Source: Zeugodacus cucurbitae (taxonomy: Eukaryota; Arthropoda; Insecta; Diptera; Tephritidae). From it: DNA of 64,000 bases. The DNA lies in the NCBI RefSeq assembly GCF_028554725.1, contig NC_071670.1:51821501-51885500 (forward strand). The letters are read 5' to 3'. The position numbers and the translations under genes are program-made. This document shows positions 1 to 12,429 of this stretch, piece by piece (position 1 is the stretch's first letter; each line of letters opens with the position of its first letter). A model generated the notes under the pieces. The model saw only the letters and a list, made by a program, of their open reading frames with translations, had not been told where the DNA came from and ran no database searches.

Positions 1-239
1 GATATAATACTTATTTTGCTCTATATGAAGCGATCTTATAAATTTAGTGGAACACATTAAAAATTTAACTGTAAAAAAGTGATTGAGTTGAATTTTTTGT
101 TGTAATTTTTGTTGCTTAAAGTTTTAGTTTAAATATAGATCTCAGTGAATTAAAACATTTTTTTTTATTATAAAATATTTTTTTTTAGCTTGGCTTAATT
201 CTTTGCTTTAGTTGACCTATTGAAAGTAATTTCACAAAA

Positions 240-720
240 ATTATGCTTGAAAGCTTTAAAAAACTAACAACAAGCTTTTTTAGGCACTAAACTCTGTAGC
301 TGGACTAACTTAGGTCTTTGTGCTCCAAGCTAAACATTTTTTGATTTTCTTACCAATCCGACCTGATGAGTCAGATATGCCTAGAACTTCCTGTCCTAAA
401 GTCCAGAAATCCAAAAAACTTAAAACCCTTTTTCATTTTTCTCTATGGGGTAGTAATACTATTTACGAATAGTTTCTCAGAAGAATATTTTTCAAGCTTG
501 AAAATTATTTGATTATGCTTAAAAAGCTAACAGAAAGCTCTCTTCGTCATCAAACATTGAGAGAGATCTATAGCAGACTAAGTTACTGCTCCAAACTTAA
601 GACTTTTTTGATTTTCTTCTTCCCCACCCGACAAAAATCATTAAAATTCTGCTTAAAGAGCTGGCAAAAATCTCTTTTAACTATCTGGCATTGAGGGACA
701 TCTGTAGCAGGCCTGATACG
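240..720. repeat. Degenerate tandem repeat, about three units
   Basis: Three related units begin near 244, 515 and 652. Each starts with a form of 'gcttaaaaagct', and the first two continue through a 'ctccaa.ctta' stretch to 'ttttttgattttctt'. The second unit keeps a short open frame, but it is low-complexity and I do not read it as a gene. Units are diverged and of uneven length. I do not recognise the family. Confidence 0.45.
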
Positions 721-774
721 CAGCCTGAATAGTTTGTATCTCCCGGTTTCTATTAGAGGATGTTTATATAGAAT

Positions 775-978
775 TTAACCCATATTTTTTATAGCTTGAT
801 TTAGCTTTGAAAAGACACAGCGACTTTTATCTCTTCGTGGACTTTTAAGATCGCTGTAAAGATCATTAACGACTTTCAGTTGACGCTGATACCTATCTAT
901 CTTATTAATATGCTCTATAAAAATTTTGAATTTTAATTTATTTTCTTTAAAATTATATGTATTTTTTTCTATCGACAA
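775..978 (-). other. Lysine-rich open stretch, possible coding fragment
   Basis: An open frame of 67 codons has a late segment that reads like protein (…QLKVVNDLYSDLKSPRRDK…) and a reasonable codon pattern. It has no in-frame ATG: the upstream stop is followed by TTG as the only start-like codon. The possible upstream splice acceptor (cttctaag) lacks a good pyrimidine tract. The N-terminal half is simple A/T-rich translation. It could be a chance ORF, a decayed element fragment or a small exon; I do not recognise it. Confidence 0.15.
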
Positions 979-2470
979 AAATCTTAGAAGTTATGTCTTT
1001 TATACAAGCCAGATTTGTTATAAAAAACGACACATATTTTATATGCTCTCAATACAAATTTTGTGTACCCGGAATATATATGTGTAAGCCTCTGTTATGC
1101 CAATTTTCTTCGTAAAATACCTAATTCAAGGTACATATACTCGTATTTATCTCTAACTGAATTCATAAAAAAGTCTTTATCTTGAAACATTAGAGCTTAG
1201 AAGTCGTACAATCGATGTTCCCACCATGCTATAACCGTATACTTTTATTTTACCTTTCTGTTTTTTTTTAATTTTTTTTTTTGCAATTTATCGTTAATCA
1301 AAATAAATTGCAAATGACACTAAACAAACTGTCAACACAACACCAACCACGAGCAAACTTGTTGACACCGTTATTATGCGGCATAATATGCACACACTGA
1401 CCGAAAGTGTCAACGCTGTCATTAGTAGCCACTTGTCAAATGCGTTGGCATTATCACTTGCAACTAAATGCAGCAAAAAAAAATTAAAAATAATAATAAC
1501 AGAAAACACACACCTTCACACTCTAGAAGACAAAAAAGACAGACGGACGGCGGCAAAAAGCAAGAGTTGGAGAAAGCACAAAGCGGACACAATACAAACA
1601 GCAGACAGCCGGCTACTAAACGCTGTGCAACATAATAAAAATAACAAATGATATGAGGGGGATTATGAAATAAGCAAAGAAGAAGGAGCAGAAAAAAAAA
1701 ATGAAAAAAAACACTATTAATAATCGCATAATAAAAATGAATAACAAATTGTTATGTGCACAGCAGTGTAGCAGTGTGGCAAGCACTTGCTGGCAAACGA
1801 TTGCAACAACAGCTGAGACGAATCGGGCTGAGAGTGGAAAAGGGGGGATATAGTATACCGTCGCGGTGTGAATGGCGGCAAAACGGAGCGCGCTAAACAT
1901 GTGAACAATGACAACTGTTTGGTGGCTATAAGCGGCGGCGGGCGGTGGCGACGGACGGACACTAGGATGCATATTTCGTTTATATGCATGTATGTATGTG
2001 TGTTTGGAGGTGCAATGTCGATCGTTTCGGCAAAACATTTACACGCATTTTGACGGTCACACGCGCACACCGCAACGTTGGACACGGATGCGTGCAACAT
2101 ATGTGCAATCACATGCCACGCGCTTGTTTGTGTTTGTGTGTCAGTCTATAATATGTGGAGTGCTTGTAGGCCCGTCTGTGCTCTGGAGCATTTCAGTTGG
2201 GTTTTAGTGCCGCACCTTTCGTTGCGCGTTGTGCATTCGCGTTGCCACAACGGCAGTGGCAGGCATATATTTATATACATTTGTTTGTATATATTTAGTA
2301 GTCTATATGACGATATGTGCAATACCAATAATGGCACTGCCAGAGACACTGTGGCTACATTTAACCACCAAAGCATTAACCGCAGCGCAACTGGGAATGT
2401 TTTGAGTGCAGTGTGTAGGCTTTCATACAGAGAAAAATATTTTTTTGTAATAATTTTGCTCAGATTATGA
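979..2470. other. Non-coding stretch, A-rich then TG/CA-rich
   Basis: 979-1700 is AT-rich with A and T homopolymers. 1700-2470 is more balanced, with (TG)n and (CA)n tracts such as 'tatgcatgtatgtatgtgtg' near 1981. Several 60-140 codon frames overlap on both strands here, but they are cysteine-, histidine- or phenylalanine-rich simple-sequence translations. I see no splice-bounded exon. Confidence 0.5.
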
Positions 2471-3150
2471 TTTTGGAAGTTGGCAAATTTTTTAGCTTAT
2501 GATATTTTCGTGAATTCAATATTTTTAATTTTATTAAATTCATTAATTCTCAAATGAAAAAAAAAATATTTTTTAATGATTTTTTAAAATCTTATTTAAT
2601 TAATTAATTCTCAATTAAAAAAAATTTCTTCTAGTTAAAAATAAAATTTAAATTAAAAGAATCCATTTGGAGTATTTTTTATTTTATTATCTATATACAT
2701 ATATAAATTTGTATTCATTATCAGAACTTACTTTACACTAGATAAAAGAGAATTGTTTGAATAAAAAATATTTTAATAATTTATAAAATATATATATATA
2801 TAAATTTTAAGAAATTTAGATTTTAGATTTTTTAAAATTTAGATTTTTTACCGAAAAATTATTATTTTTTAATTTAAATATTATGTATTTTTTTTTTAAT
2901 TATTGAATTATAAATTAAATATTAAAGAAAAATTTAATTAAATTAAATACTAAAATTTATAGTTTTTTACCGAAAAATTATTAAAATCTTATTTTATAAT
3001 TTTTGTTTTTAATATATACAAAATACCATTTTTTTATTAAAAAAATTATTTAATGATTTTTTAATCTTATTTAATTAATTAATTCTCAATTTAAAAAAAA
3101 TAAATTTTTAAAAATTTTAAATTTTCTTAAATATGACACATGAACCTTTT
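2470..3150. repeat. Very AT-rich block with repeated modules
   Basis: Two modules recur. One, around 2570-2625 and 3050-3105, contains 'tttaattaattaattctcaa' in both copies. The other, 'ttttttaccgaaaaattatt', occurs near 2845 and 2964. The block is otherwise runs of A and T with no coding signal. It looks like locally duplicated AT-rich intronic or intergenic DNA. Confidence 0.5.
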
Positions 3151-3654
3151 AAAAACACTGCAACAGCCTTATACATATCTACATGCATATACATATATAC
3201 ATTTGTATAACTCACATTGAACAGCTGACTTTTTTCCGTAGTAGTGCGCTGGACAGACTTAAGGTCGGCCGGTAGTATGCCGCATTTAGCGGCTGCGCCA
3301 CGACGTGCCTTTATGTCGAGTGCATGTGTAACGAATTGCCATTCGCTGCGGTCATTTGCGCATGCTCAGATGCACTTACATACCTCGAACGTATGACGCA
3401 CACATATGGTGGCAATGGCTTTTCGATATTTTGAGTGCCCGAAAACTGGTGTTGTTGTTTTCGAGCTCTTGAGTTTTTTAACCATTTTTTTCAATATTTT
3501 TTTGAGGTTTTTATTTTTGACTCAACTGTTAATTGTTGCGCTGTCAACAAAAAAGGTCATTATCAGTGTGAAAAAAGGAGTAACAACAACAACAAAAATA
3601 TGTAAAACAACATTAGCAGCAAATTTTTAAATGTTTCAACAAAGTTGCCGCCAC

Positions 3655-3735
3655 GAGTAGCCCAGCCGCTTATCATTCGAGGCGAGCACATAACATTTGT
3701 CATGCACTTTGTAGGTGTCGACCATTATAAGGAAG
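3655..3735 (+). CDS. Possible 5' exon ending in a splice donor
   Basis: A frame with good codon pattern (PPRVAQPLIIRGEHITF…) runs into a strong donor, GAAG|GTAAGC, at 3735/3736. An in-frame ATG at 3702 would give 11 complete codons (MHFVGVDHYKE) plus one base before the donor. The segment lies in a balanced-composition island (3.2-4.6 kb) between AT-rich blocks, as a first exon might. Upstream, the only acceptor-like sites are poor. It may be 5' UTR, a first coding exon, or chance; no product can be named. Confidence 0.22.
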
Positions 3736-4600
3736 GTAAGCAGCAGCAGCAACACCGGCAGCGACAGCAGTCGATCAGCAGTCAGCTTGGCGACCAACGA
3801 AAATTGAGTTGTGTGACTTTCAAGCAGCCGGGAACTGCCGGACCTTGACAGACCGTTGTGGCTGTGGGAATGACGCAGTGAGTTGACTAGTCTGCAGCAA
3901 ACAGATTATTGTAAATCAATTGTTGCACAAAAAGCTTGGTTAGTCAGCTGGCAATAGCTCTGGGGGCGTAAACAATCCGACTGCTGTGCATTATTGACTG
4001 CCAAACTGTCAGTTCGAACTTGTGTGTGTGTGAGTGTGTCACGCTGCTTCTGCTGCCGGTTTTCGCTACTTGCCGCAGTGACGTTTCGCTTAACACGCTC
4101 CTCAGCGCTAAGATGCTGTTGACAAGTAAGCTGAATATATGGCGCAGTAAAATCACTGACTAGTCATGCATTCATTCATTCACTCACTCAATCAAACACA
4201 TGCACATGTTATGTGTTTTTTTTTAGGAAATATATTGCTCATACCCAGTTGTGATTTCGTCGCTCTGCTTCCATTGCGCCGTCGCAGTGGCTGCCTGCTG
4301 CTCCTCCAACGTACTCGCAGATAGTCAACCGTTCTGCTTCGCTGACTGCGGCCACGACATTTTGCCTTATTTATGACTAAATAAATTATCTAGCACATAC
4401 GCTATTGACAGCTAGCCAAAAGATATTACAACAATAAAATGTAAAAATAGCGATAAAAGGAAGATATGCAGACAGTTCAGTTTCGCTAGATGTAAATATT
4501 GATAGTTGAAAAGTGGGCACGGCAGCCAGATTGCAGACGGCTGCAATTGTAGGCGCTCTCGGGGGTGAAGGCACTCGGAAATTTACTTACAGGCAATATT
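3736..4600. other. Balanced-composition island, no gene recognised
   Basis: A CAG-rich run follows the donor at 3736, then unique sequence with TG tracts near 4020-4040. Short frames exist on both strands but none has good splice boundaries. From 4600 the sequence drops sharply back to A/T runs. Confidence 0.4.
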
Positions 4601-5150
4601 TATAACGTGATATTTTTTATGGTTTGATATTGAAAACTCCAATAGATCTCAGTTATCATTATTTTTAAAAATTTGAGAATGTATTTATTTAAATATTGTT
4701 TAGTGATGAAATTTTGATAATTGTAATATTAAAAATTAAAATTAAAAAATATAACATGTAAATTTAATAAATGAAAACATAATTTATAATAACAAATAAA
4801 AACAACAACAAAAATAAAAAAACAAATATAAAATTTTTGACCAAAAAAAATTAAAATTGTTAATGTTTTTAAGTCAAAAATATTTATAAAAAATTTTAAA
4901 TTTAAATTATTTAATTTTTTTGAATTTCTAAATTTTCAATATTTTTTTAAAACTTTTAAAGAAAAATAAAATTAAAGGAATATTTTAGGACATTTTTTTG
5001 TTATAAAAATATTTAATTTTTTGAACTTTATATAATACATAAAAATCAATTTTTCTTAATATTTTAGAACAATTATTTTTAAATAATTTTTTACCTTTTA
5101 AAAAATAAATTTTTTTTCTAATAATATACAAAAACTTTTATCCCAAACAC
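4600..5150. other. AT-rich spacer
   Basis: Almost entirely A/T with short poly-A and poly-T runs and no open frame of interest. It separates two islands of more balanced composition. Confidence 0.55.
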
Positions 5151-5207
5151 GCAAATACCAAGCGTATCACAGACTTTACTGTTATACCTGCACAAATTGA
5201 CGGCGCG

Positions 5208-5234
5208 TATAAAGCTCAATAAAGTCAACTCAGT
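5208..5234 (+). promoter_or_regulatory. Possible TATA and initiator pair
   Basis: TATAAAG at 5208 is followed 24 bases later by an initiator-like TCAGT at 5230-5234. A second initiator-like 'ttcagttgcgc' lies near 5299. The pair sits upstream of the candidate first coding exon at 5647. The spacing is slightly short for a TATA promoter and both motifs are common, so this is weak. Confidence 0.18.
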
Positions 5235-5646
5235 AAAAAAAAAACTGAAAAATAGCTTATTAAAAAAATTCCAATAAAAAATTGCATTGCTGCCATCAAT
5301 TCAGTTGCGCTTGCATTTTATCGGCAAACTTCAAAACATCGATCATCCCGGCGAGCAATTAAACTCCAGCAGCGTTGCAGCAAAATTCGTGAGCTATGCG
5401 AAAATCTTAGTGCTCGGTCGCTTTGTTGTAAGAGTTGTGCGCTATTGAGTCCTTAGTGAACAGTTGCCAGCCTACTGTGTGCTTGTTGTTGCACAATTGA
5501 ATAGCAGCAGCAATCGCTGTTGATCGCTAGACTAGACTCTTCTTGCAACAAAATTCTTTATTATTAATTTACTTTTTTTTAGTAGTTTTATAAGTTTTCG
5601 CAATTTGCTGCAATTTAATGTATTTGCCGTCGATTGTTGCAACATC

Positions 5647-5742
5647 ATGAGACGTCGACGTAAGAAGGTGATGCAAGCCGTGAACTTATTGACTTTGTTT
5701 GGTTATTTTGTGTGGAAAGCGTTAGAGCAAGAAGGAGTATGG
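5647..5742 (+). CDS. Candidate first coding exon with a type II-like membrane anchor
   Basis: ATG at 5647 opens a frame beginning MRRRRKKVMQAVNLLTLFGY, a basic head followed by a hydrophobic stretch (about residues 9-23) and then KALEQEG. This looks like a signal anchor, as in Golgi type II enzymes, but that is inference and no family is recognised. A plausible donor is TATGG|GTAATG at 5742/5743; GGA|GTATGG at 5736/5737 is an alternative. Beyond it the sequence turns into A/T-rich intron-like DNA, and the unspliced frame stops at 5785-5787. If the first donor is used the exon ends between codons, which is compatible with the microexon at 7044. The upstream 500 bases could be its 5' UTR. Confidence 0.33.
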
Positions 5743-6067
5743 GTAATGGTCGGAAAAATATATTTTATTTTTTCTAAAAAAAATTAAAAAAAAAAAAAAT
5801 TTCTAAATAAATTTATTTTAATTTTTTTAAATTTTCAAAAATATTTTTTTTTAACTTTTTAATATTTTTATAAAATTTTGTTAAAAGAAATGAAAATTAT
5901 TAAATAAAGATTAGATAGATATTTTTAGATCATTAAAATTTTAATTTTTTTTATTTCTATGTATTTCTACAGTTCTAACATCATTATTCCAAAAATTGAA
6001 AACCTTATACTTTTCAACCAATTCTACCCAACCTTCACTCTCCCTTTAACAATTTTCCCAACCACAG

Positions 6068-6249
6068 TGCCTGTTGCTGACAGTCGTCGAAGTGAAGGTG
6101 GAGTATACCAGACGACCAGCGGCTGTCAGTTCGACCATTTGAGGCGGTCAGCCGCAGAAAAAATCGCACTCAACAAAAAGCTTAGTTGCGAAAATTTAAT
6201 ACAAAAAACCTACAAATTGACTCAGCGCAGGCAAAAAATTAGCGACCAT
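6068..6249 (+). CDS. Candidate 182-bp exon
   Basis: The segment is bounded by an acceptor, ttttcccaaccacag|TG, and a good donor, CCAT|GTGAGT, at 6249/6250. One frame is open across it (…VADSRRSEGGVYQTTSG… to …QRRQKISDH) with a coding-like codon pattern. Entry phase would need one base from the previous exon, which does not match an exon ending at 5742, so it may be an alternative or untranslated 5' exon. No domain is visible and no product is named. Confidence 0.27.
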
Positions 6250-7043
6250 GTGAGTTTACGACTTACAACTTGCAACGAGCACTCAGCGCTGACCGGCTGA
6301 CTGACTGCATGTCCAGCTGTTTAACTTCTCCGCGCAACGCATTTGTTTCCCAGCCCAGTCGCTTCTGCCGTCGAGTATGCGCTTGATGAAGCGTGATTTC
6401 TTCCAAGCGATCGAATGCAAGGATTTTTCGTACTCCGTTTATGGCTTGCCTCCCCTTTGATTGAGGGGCGCAGCGCAGTGGCAACGGTGATGACTGCAGC
6501 GGCAGCCGCTTAGATGGCTTCCAACCGACAGGCGGTTGGCTTGTCGTAATTGCATTGGAATCATAAAAATAATGTAGCAACAACCGGCCAGCAGCCACAG
6601 AAAAGTAGGTGCAACAGCAGCTAAAACAAAAACAAAACACAACAGTGGCAATGGCTTCGCGGCACCAAAAATAGCAACAGAAATGTTGCAATGATATGAG
6701 CTTCAGTTGTTTATTTTTTGTTGTTGTTGCTTAATTTTTGTTATTGTTGTTGCCGCAAGTTCTTGTTCAAATGCTGTTTGCCACAGTCGGAGCTATTATA
6801 GTGGCTACTTGTTCATATTTTTTTTGTTTTTGTCTACTGCTTGGTCTTCTTTAATGTCTATCAGCAACATTCTCACTGCCCAGTTATTTTAACTGTTTTT
6901 ATTTTGCTTTTTTTTTTGCATTTATTACTACTAGGTTCTACCATGTTTATACTTATTATTTTTTATTTATATAATCTATTTTGCTTTGTTGCTATTTATT
7001 AATTGTTTACTAATTTGTTTTTATACATTTTGTTTCATTTCAG
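6250..7043. other. Non-coding, intron-like
   Basis: To about 6680 the composition is balanced. From 6700 it becomes T-rich with TTG repeats. A branch-point-like 'tttactaattt' lies at about 7005-7015, just upstream of the acceptor at 7041-7043. Minus-strand frames around 6263-6691 are cysteine-rich and have no splice context. Confidence 0.4.
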
Positions 7044-7071
7044 TGTTCAAATCAATATTTTGGAGTTAAGG
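7044..7071 (+). CDS. Candidate 28-bp microexon
   Basis: A textbook context surrounds a tiny segment: branch-point-like ACTAAT about 35 bases upstream, acceptor tttcatttcag, then 28 bases, then donor G|GTAAGT at 7072. Read in phase 0 it gives CSNQYFGVK plus one base, open if joined to an exon ending between codons such as the candidate at 5647-5742. Pseudo-exons of this size occur by chance in AT-rich introns, so splice-site quality alone is not proof. Confidence 0.28.
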
Positions 7072-9690
7072 GTAAGTGGAATGTGTTCAAATATTTTTAA
7101 ATAACTTTTATAAACATTTTTTTTTATAAAAAAAAATAAATTGAAAAATAAGAAAATCGGGGTTCATATTTATAAATAAATTTTTAAACACCTTTGTGCT
7201 CTGTTTTTAAAATATTTTATACATAAATTCCTGTATACTTCGAATTTAATACAGAGAAAAGATCTATAGACTTTTAAATCGAATGAAAAAATTTCAATAT
7301 AATTTTTATAATAAATCTGAAACTTTTTTTACATTTTCTTTTTAAAAATTGCAATCCAATCTTTTCTTGACCTCATTCGAAATTTCTTGATAAGTTTTCT
7401 AAGTTTTTTTCTTTTGAATTTACCAAAACTAGTAAAAATGGTTCATAACCACTACAGTTGTTGCTAATTTTTTATGAATTTTTCTGACGGACTTTTTTTT
7501 GCAGTTTTTCTTTCTAAAAACAATGTCCCAACTATCCAACCAATATAAATTGTTGTTGTTGTTACCAGAAATCATACCGAAAATAATTTAGAGAAATTGT
7601 GGCGAGTTGTCAGACACCTCGGTCAAAGGAAAACTCGGTTTCCTTTGCGCTGCCAAAACCCCACTATTTTGAGAGTGGTCATTATTTTATCGTGGAGAAT
7701 TCTAATTTGAATATTCCACATCTCATTTTGAGAATTTTTTTTCGAAATTTTAGTAAGCACATTACTTTCCTTGATGTCCAATGTTTTCTCACACATATAG
7801 TAAAACAAAACACCAAGCCATGTCAGGCTATCTTAAGTAAGCCGCGTGATTCCCAAAAGTCATCACAATGAAAATTTTATAAGAACATTTGGAGGTTATG
7901 GTTAACATCCAAGGAACTAATTTGCAATATAACATCAAAAAAGTAAAGGGTTTCCAGGAAGTTATCCATTCAAAACTGAATAATATCCAAATACTGACTG
8001 GATTTAGGTATTTAGGTATCATTTCAACCAAAATGCGATTCAATGTCTTAACACACGGGTAAAGCGCGTCTCACAAACAATCTCTTCTCGTATCACAACT
8101 CAAATCCAATTGCAACATTCGCAGCCTATCCAACTTACTTGCAAATCGAAATTCCGATTGAATGCAATTGAAATCGCTGTGACGTGCGAATTGGCTTATC
8201 AACTGACGTTTAGCCGCTGTGGCTGCAACAAACTTGCTGGGGCTTGCTGTCGCATCAAATAAACGCTGTCAACACGTTGTTGCACATTTGGCCTAATCCC
8301 GCAGCGCAACAGCAAAAAGCTTTGCTGCTATGTTGCAAGACTGTGTTTAATCTCCAACTCTAACGTTGTTGCATGCATTTGTGCAACATGCTGCAATGCG
8401 GTTTTTTTACTGACGTATACAGTGAGGACCTGCCACTGTGAGGAAAATAAATAAAATAAATTGCCAACTAAAACACTTTACTGACTTGCCACTTGTGATT
8501 GCAACACAATTGACAGTGCGACCAAACGGCCGACTGCCTATTAATTTCAACGAAAATGACTACTCACATCGCAGCTCACAAGCTCATAAATTCAGCTTAC
8601 AATTTAGAATGGATGGATTTGCCATTGCTGCATTGTGCATTGAAGCGCGCTGATGGCAAGCTGACTACCGCATGTTGCATGCTGCCACACCGGAACGCCA
8701 AAACGTCAGTACGTAGGTGCTTGAACATGTTTTGCGGCAATGCTGCTGCTGCAGGCCAACTAGTTTATTGTGGCAACAATTATGAGTCAACACACACCAC
8801 CTTCACTTGCCACTTGCAACAATACAGAAAAAGCACTTGAAACGCTATGCCCTGAATAGATATTTTGCAACAACAATAATTGGCTGCAGCACATTTGCTA
8901 CGTGTGGCAGCAATTACAACAATAACAGCCAAGGCAAGTGACCATTGTTGCCGTTAGTGTTGCAGTTGCAGTTGAGTGTTGTTGAAATTGCAAAGTCACG
9001 GCCCATCAATTGGGCCATTGCTCGCTCATCAGCTGCTGGTGTGGCATCAACACGCACATTTTTCACATTTCTCATAATGCAACCACTGATGCCACACGCA
9101 CACACTCTCACACTAGCATTTCAACAAAATTCACATTTCCATGGAAGCTGCACTTGAGCTCCGTTTTGCATTGTTATTCCTTCTAGCTGGTTGTTCTTGC
9201 CGTTGCACTTTTATGGCCCTTCCTACTGTTTCCCATAACTCCTTCGCTGTGCTGCCATTAGCTCGGCTTATGAAATTGTGGCCTTTCGTCGATTTCCTGC
9301 GCGATTTTTCAAGTGAAAAATGTGCGATTTTACTGCTGATGCCTGGCTGCCTAACTCCCTGACTGTCGGCCTGCTTGCCTTTGCTCAGTCTCAGTCTCAG
9401 CCTCAGCTTTCTGCATTTGTGGAGCCTCCTGCCGCTTGCTGCTTGTTTTTCGGTTTTGGTTTTGGTTGGTAATGTTTTGTTGCCACCGCAGCGTTGCACT
9501 GCCGCTGTTTTATGTTGCATGCACGTGACTGCATGCTGATGGCAGCATTTAACACCTATTTTTTTGCTGTGCTGCTGTTGTTGTAATTGTAAAGGTAGTA
9601 AAGGAGTGAATGCATGCTGTAGGGAGGCGGTAGTTGCTTGCCGAAAGCATGAAAATTTGTAAACAATCGTATGCTCATTTTACATAATAA
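7072..9690. other. No gene recognised
   Basis: 7080-8040 is AT-rich unique sequence. 8050-9640 is more balanced, rich in 'ttgcaac' and 'tgcaaca' words and CA/TG tracts. Frames on both strands (for example minus 9131-9520) are simple-sequence rich and lack splice boundaries. It could be regulatory or intronic DNA. Confidence 0.4.
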
Positions 9691-10790
9691 TATTCAGTGT
9701 TGCTGATTTGGGACAGAAATCATTAAATATATTTTGTAAAAAAAATATTTACACTGAAAAAATTTCCTTTAAAAAATGCTTTAAATGTTTTTTACTCTTG
9801 AATACTTCATTTTTTTGTTAGTGGTACCCAATAATTGGTATTACGTACATGTATGCTTTCAAATTAGAAAAATGTTTTTGAATATTCTTAAACAATTTTT
9901 GGGCAATTTTTAATTGTTTTATTGTTCAAATTTTTTTTAAAGGTTGATCTTGTTAAATTATAAGATTTTTAAATTTTTTTGTTTCTGTAATTTTTAAATA
10001 TTTAAAATTTCTTCACTTTTTTTTAAATAATTTTTTAATTAAAATTTTTTTTTTATTATTTTTTTTTGTTAATTTATTATTTATAATTTCTTTAAATTCC
10101 TTAATTTTGTTTTTTAACTTACTATTCTATTTTATTTTATAAAAAATTGTATGTTAAAAATATTTTATTTTTGTATTGTCCGGTTTTATTTAATTTTTTT
10201 TGTTAGTTAACGTTTTTATATTATTTTTATTATATATATAATTTTATTAAAGTTTTATTTTTATTAAATACAATTTTTATTAAAATACAATTTACGATAA
10301 TGATTCTGAACCCCTTTTTTCAAATTTAAGAGCACAAAATTTCTTTCAACAGGTGTTTTAATCGCTTATTGAGCACAAAATTTATTTAATAAAATCTGAA
10401 CTCTACCGCTGTTTATTTAATTTTTTTTTATTAAAGTTTTATATAATATTTATTATATTATTTTTATTGAATATAACATTTTTTTATTATAATTATTACG
10501 AACGCTTTTTTTTAAATTTGAGATCTCAAAATTTCTTTCAACAGGTGTTTTTATAGCTTATAAATTTATAAATTTATTTAACACATTTTATTTAAACATT
10601 CTCCATTCTCATGTATTCTGAATATATAAATATCAACAACTGTCGCGTTGAATTACAAATTTTTCACAATTTTTTCCAACAACATTCATCATAACATCTA
10701 AAATATATTTAAAAAAATTTATATAAAATCTAAACTCTAGAAAAAATCTTCCAACCAACTGCTTACCCAAGATTTTTTCAATTTTTTTTT
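9690..10790. repeat. AT-rich block with a 192-bp offset duplication
   Basis: The word 'ttctttcaacaggtgttttt' (with one base fewer in the first copy) occurs at 10341 and 10533, an offset of 192 bases. The flanks (…taaagttttat… before and …ttatt… after) also correspond. The copies are diverged. The rest is A/T runs with no coding signal. Confidence 0.45.
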
Positions 10791-12233
10791 ATTTTTTTTT
10801 TGTTTAAACCAAAACTTTTATATGCGACGAAGTAAAGAAAACCAAGAAAGCTCGCACCAAAATTTATATGAATAAGCTTCAAACAACAACGGCAACAAAA
10901 TTTACACTGCCGACAGTATGGTATGTGCATATACATATGTATATTTTTAGTCAAAATATAAATAAAACAAAAAACATTGAAATTCCCCAAACATAATGAA
11001 ATACATGAAAACACACAGTAGAAGCACACTTATGCCGCATTAGCTGTTTGAAAATGTTCTTCGTGAAGCGGCGAAAAATGACGGCAAACGAGGACCGACC
11101 AAGTTCAAAAGTTGGAAAACTTTTCTTCAAAACTTTTTCGCAATGCTTGTTGTTCCAAAGAGTTGCTGTTGTTGTTTTTAATATCACAGCATTGTTGTTG
11201 CAATCGGCTTGGGTGTTTTTATTGCTATTGTTTTTGTTGTTCATGATATTTGTTCAAAAATGCCACAAATAAACTTTGAATTTTGTGGCATTTATTGCAC
11301 ATAACGGCATAAATTCACTTTTGTTTTTGTATTTTGATGTTGATTTGTCATTGAAGGACGTTCCGAGATTACTCATGTCTCCAAATTTAGCGGTATATGA
11401 TTTTTTTATTTTTATGCAGATTATAATGGTTCATATAGTTTATAGGAGGTCTCATTTTGATGAATTTCAGTTTTCTTTTTTTAATTTTTATTTTTAGTAA
11501 AAATATTTAGATATTTTGCAAAAGTTTTCAGCTCATATCGAATTTGAGACTTTATCTGATTCTTCAGCGATAGTTTAACTCCTTAGTAGGAGTTATTAAA
11601 GCAAAGTTCACCTTTCAAATTTAAATAATCAGAATGAAATATTGGAAATATAAGCGGAGAAAATCGTTTCAAAAATATGTATCCATATTTTAATTATAAC
11701 GGAACGTTTATTCTAGAAATGAAAGGATAGAAAGTAGGACGGGAAACCTTTTGGTTGAGGTTAAACGTTCAAATAATTACTATTTAGTTGATTTGGACCA
11801 ATTTCAGGTCAAAAATTTACACGTCCCGGAAAGTTTCACTTTAATGGTTGAACTGTCATATAGACGGGTCAAAATTCTTGAACCCCTCACTCAATTTCAA
11901 ACTAGATAAAATTGAGGACGTACTCTTCACTACTCTTTTATAATGGGGAAATATTTGTTTCTTCAAAGTTTGGAAGAGTTCTTTTAAAGTATCTTCAAAT
12001 TTATTGAAAACAGAAACAAGAATAACAAAAATGTGTTTTACAAAATATGCTCGACAAAAGCTCAAGTTCCACTTTGAGTAGTTTTCAAAAAGTTCAGATG
12101 AAATTCCGTTCACAATTATTCCCTTAGTTGTTGTAGCGGACAAACAATTTTTTTTTATAATTTTCGTAAATTCAATTACTCTCAATTGCCTTAACCAAAA
12201 ACACCCATATTTAAAAAGCTTCCTCGTACTCAC
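10791..12233. other. Intron-like unique sequence
   Basis: It holds AT-rich unique sequence. Frames at 11048-11272 and 11276-11497 (plus) and 11856-12233 (minus) are open but have no good boundaries. The minus one begins exactly at the putative donor of the exon at 12234, so it is probably read-through into an intron. Confidence 0.4.
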
Positions 12234-12420
12234 CGATATTATGTTGATTATTGTGTAAAACCGATCCGAACGCCATTAGATCCTTAACCGATGGTGTTCT
12301 TGAACCGAGCGCGGCAAAACCGTCGCCCAGAAATGACGCCAGCGCGACAGCCCTAAGGGGCGTTTTCGATAATTCGGTTAAAATTTTGTTGCTTTCGCTT
12401 AACACGCCGCCGCTGTGGCA
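12234..12420 (-). CDS. Candidate exon, minus strand favoured
   Basis: This is a GC-rich, coding-like segment in AT-rich surroundings. On the minus strand it ends in a strong donor, ATATCG|GTGAGTA, at 12234/12233. One frame reads …SNKILTELSKTPLRAVALAS… to …MAFGSVLHNNQHNI, ending one base into a codon. An acceptor (ttgccttgccacag) lies near 12418. Alternatively the first ATG in this frame, at 12276, would start a 14-codon first coding segment. Upstream, in a different frame, a serine/asparagine-rich stretch translated from CAG/CAA repeats is also open, as expected for fly 5' UTR or for a one-base frame break. The plus strand is also open here (…IRSLTDGVLEPSAAKPSPR…), so the strand is not certain. 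I do not recognise the protein. Confidence 0.4.
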
Positions 12421-12429
12421 AGGCAAATT

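Noticed and set aside
1616..2112. Overlapping minus-strand frames of 131 and 140 codons
   Set aside because: Two different frames are open over the same simple-sequence stretch, and the translations are low-complexity.
9141..9362. 73-codon plus frame starting with ATG and a hydrophobic stretch
   Set aside because: It overlaps a 129-codon minus frame and lacks supporting context; the hydrophobicity reflects T-rich sequence.
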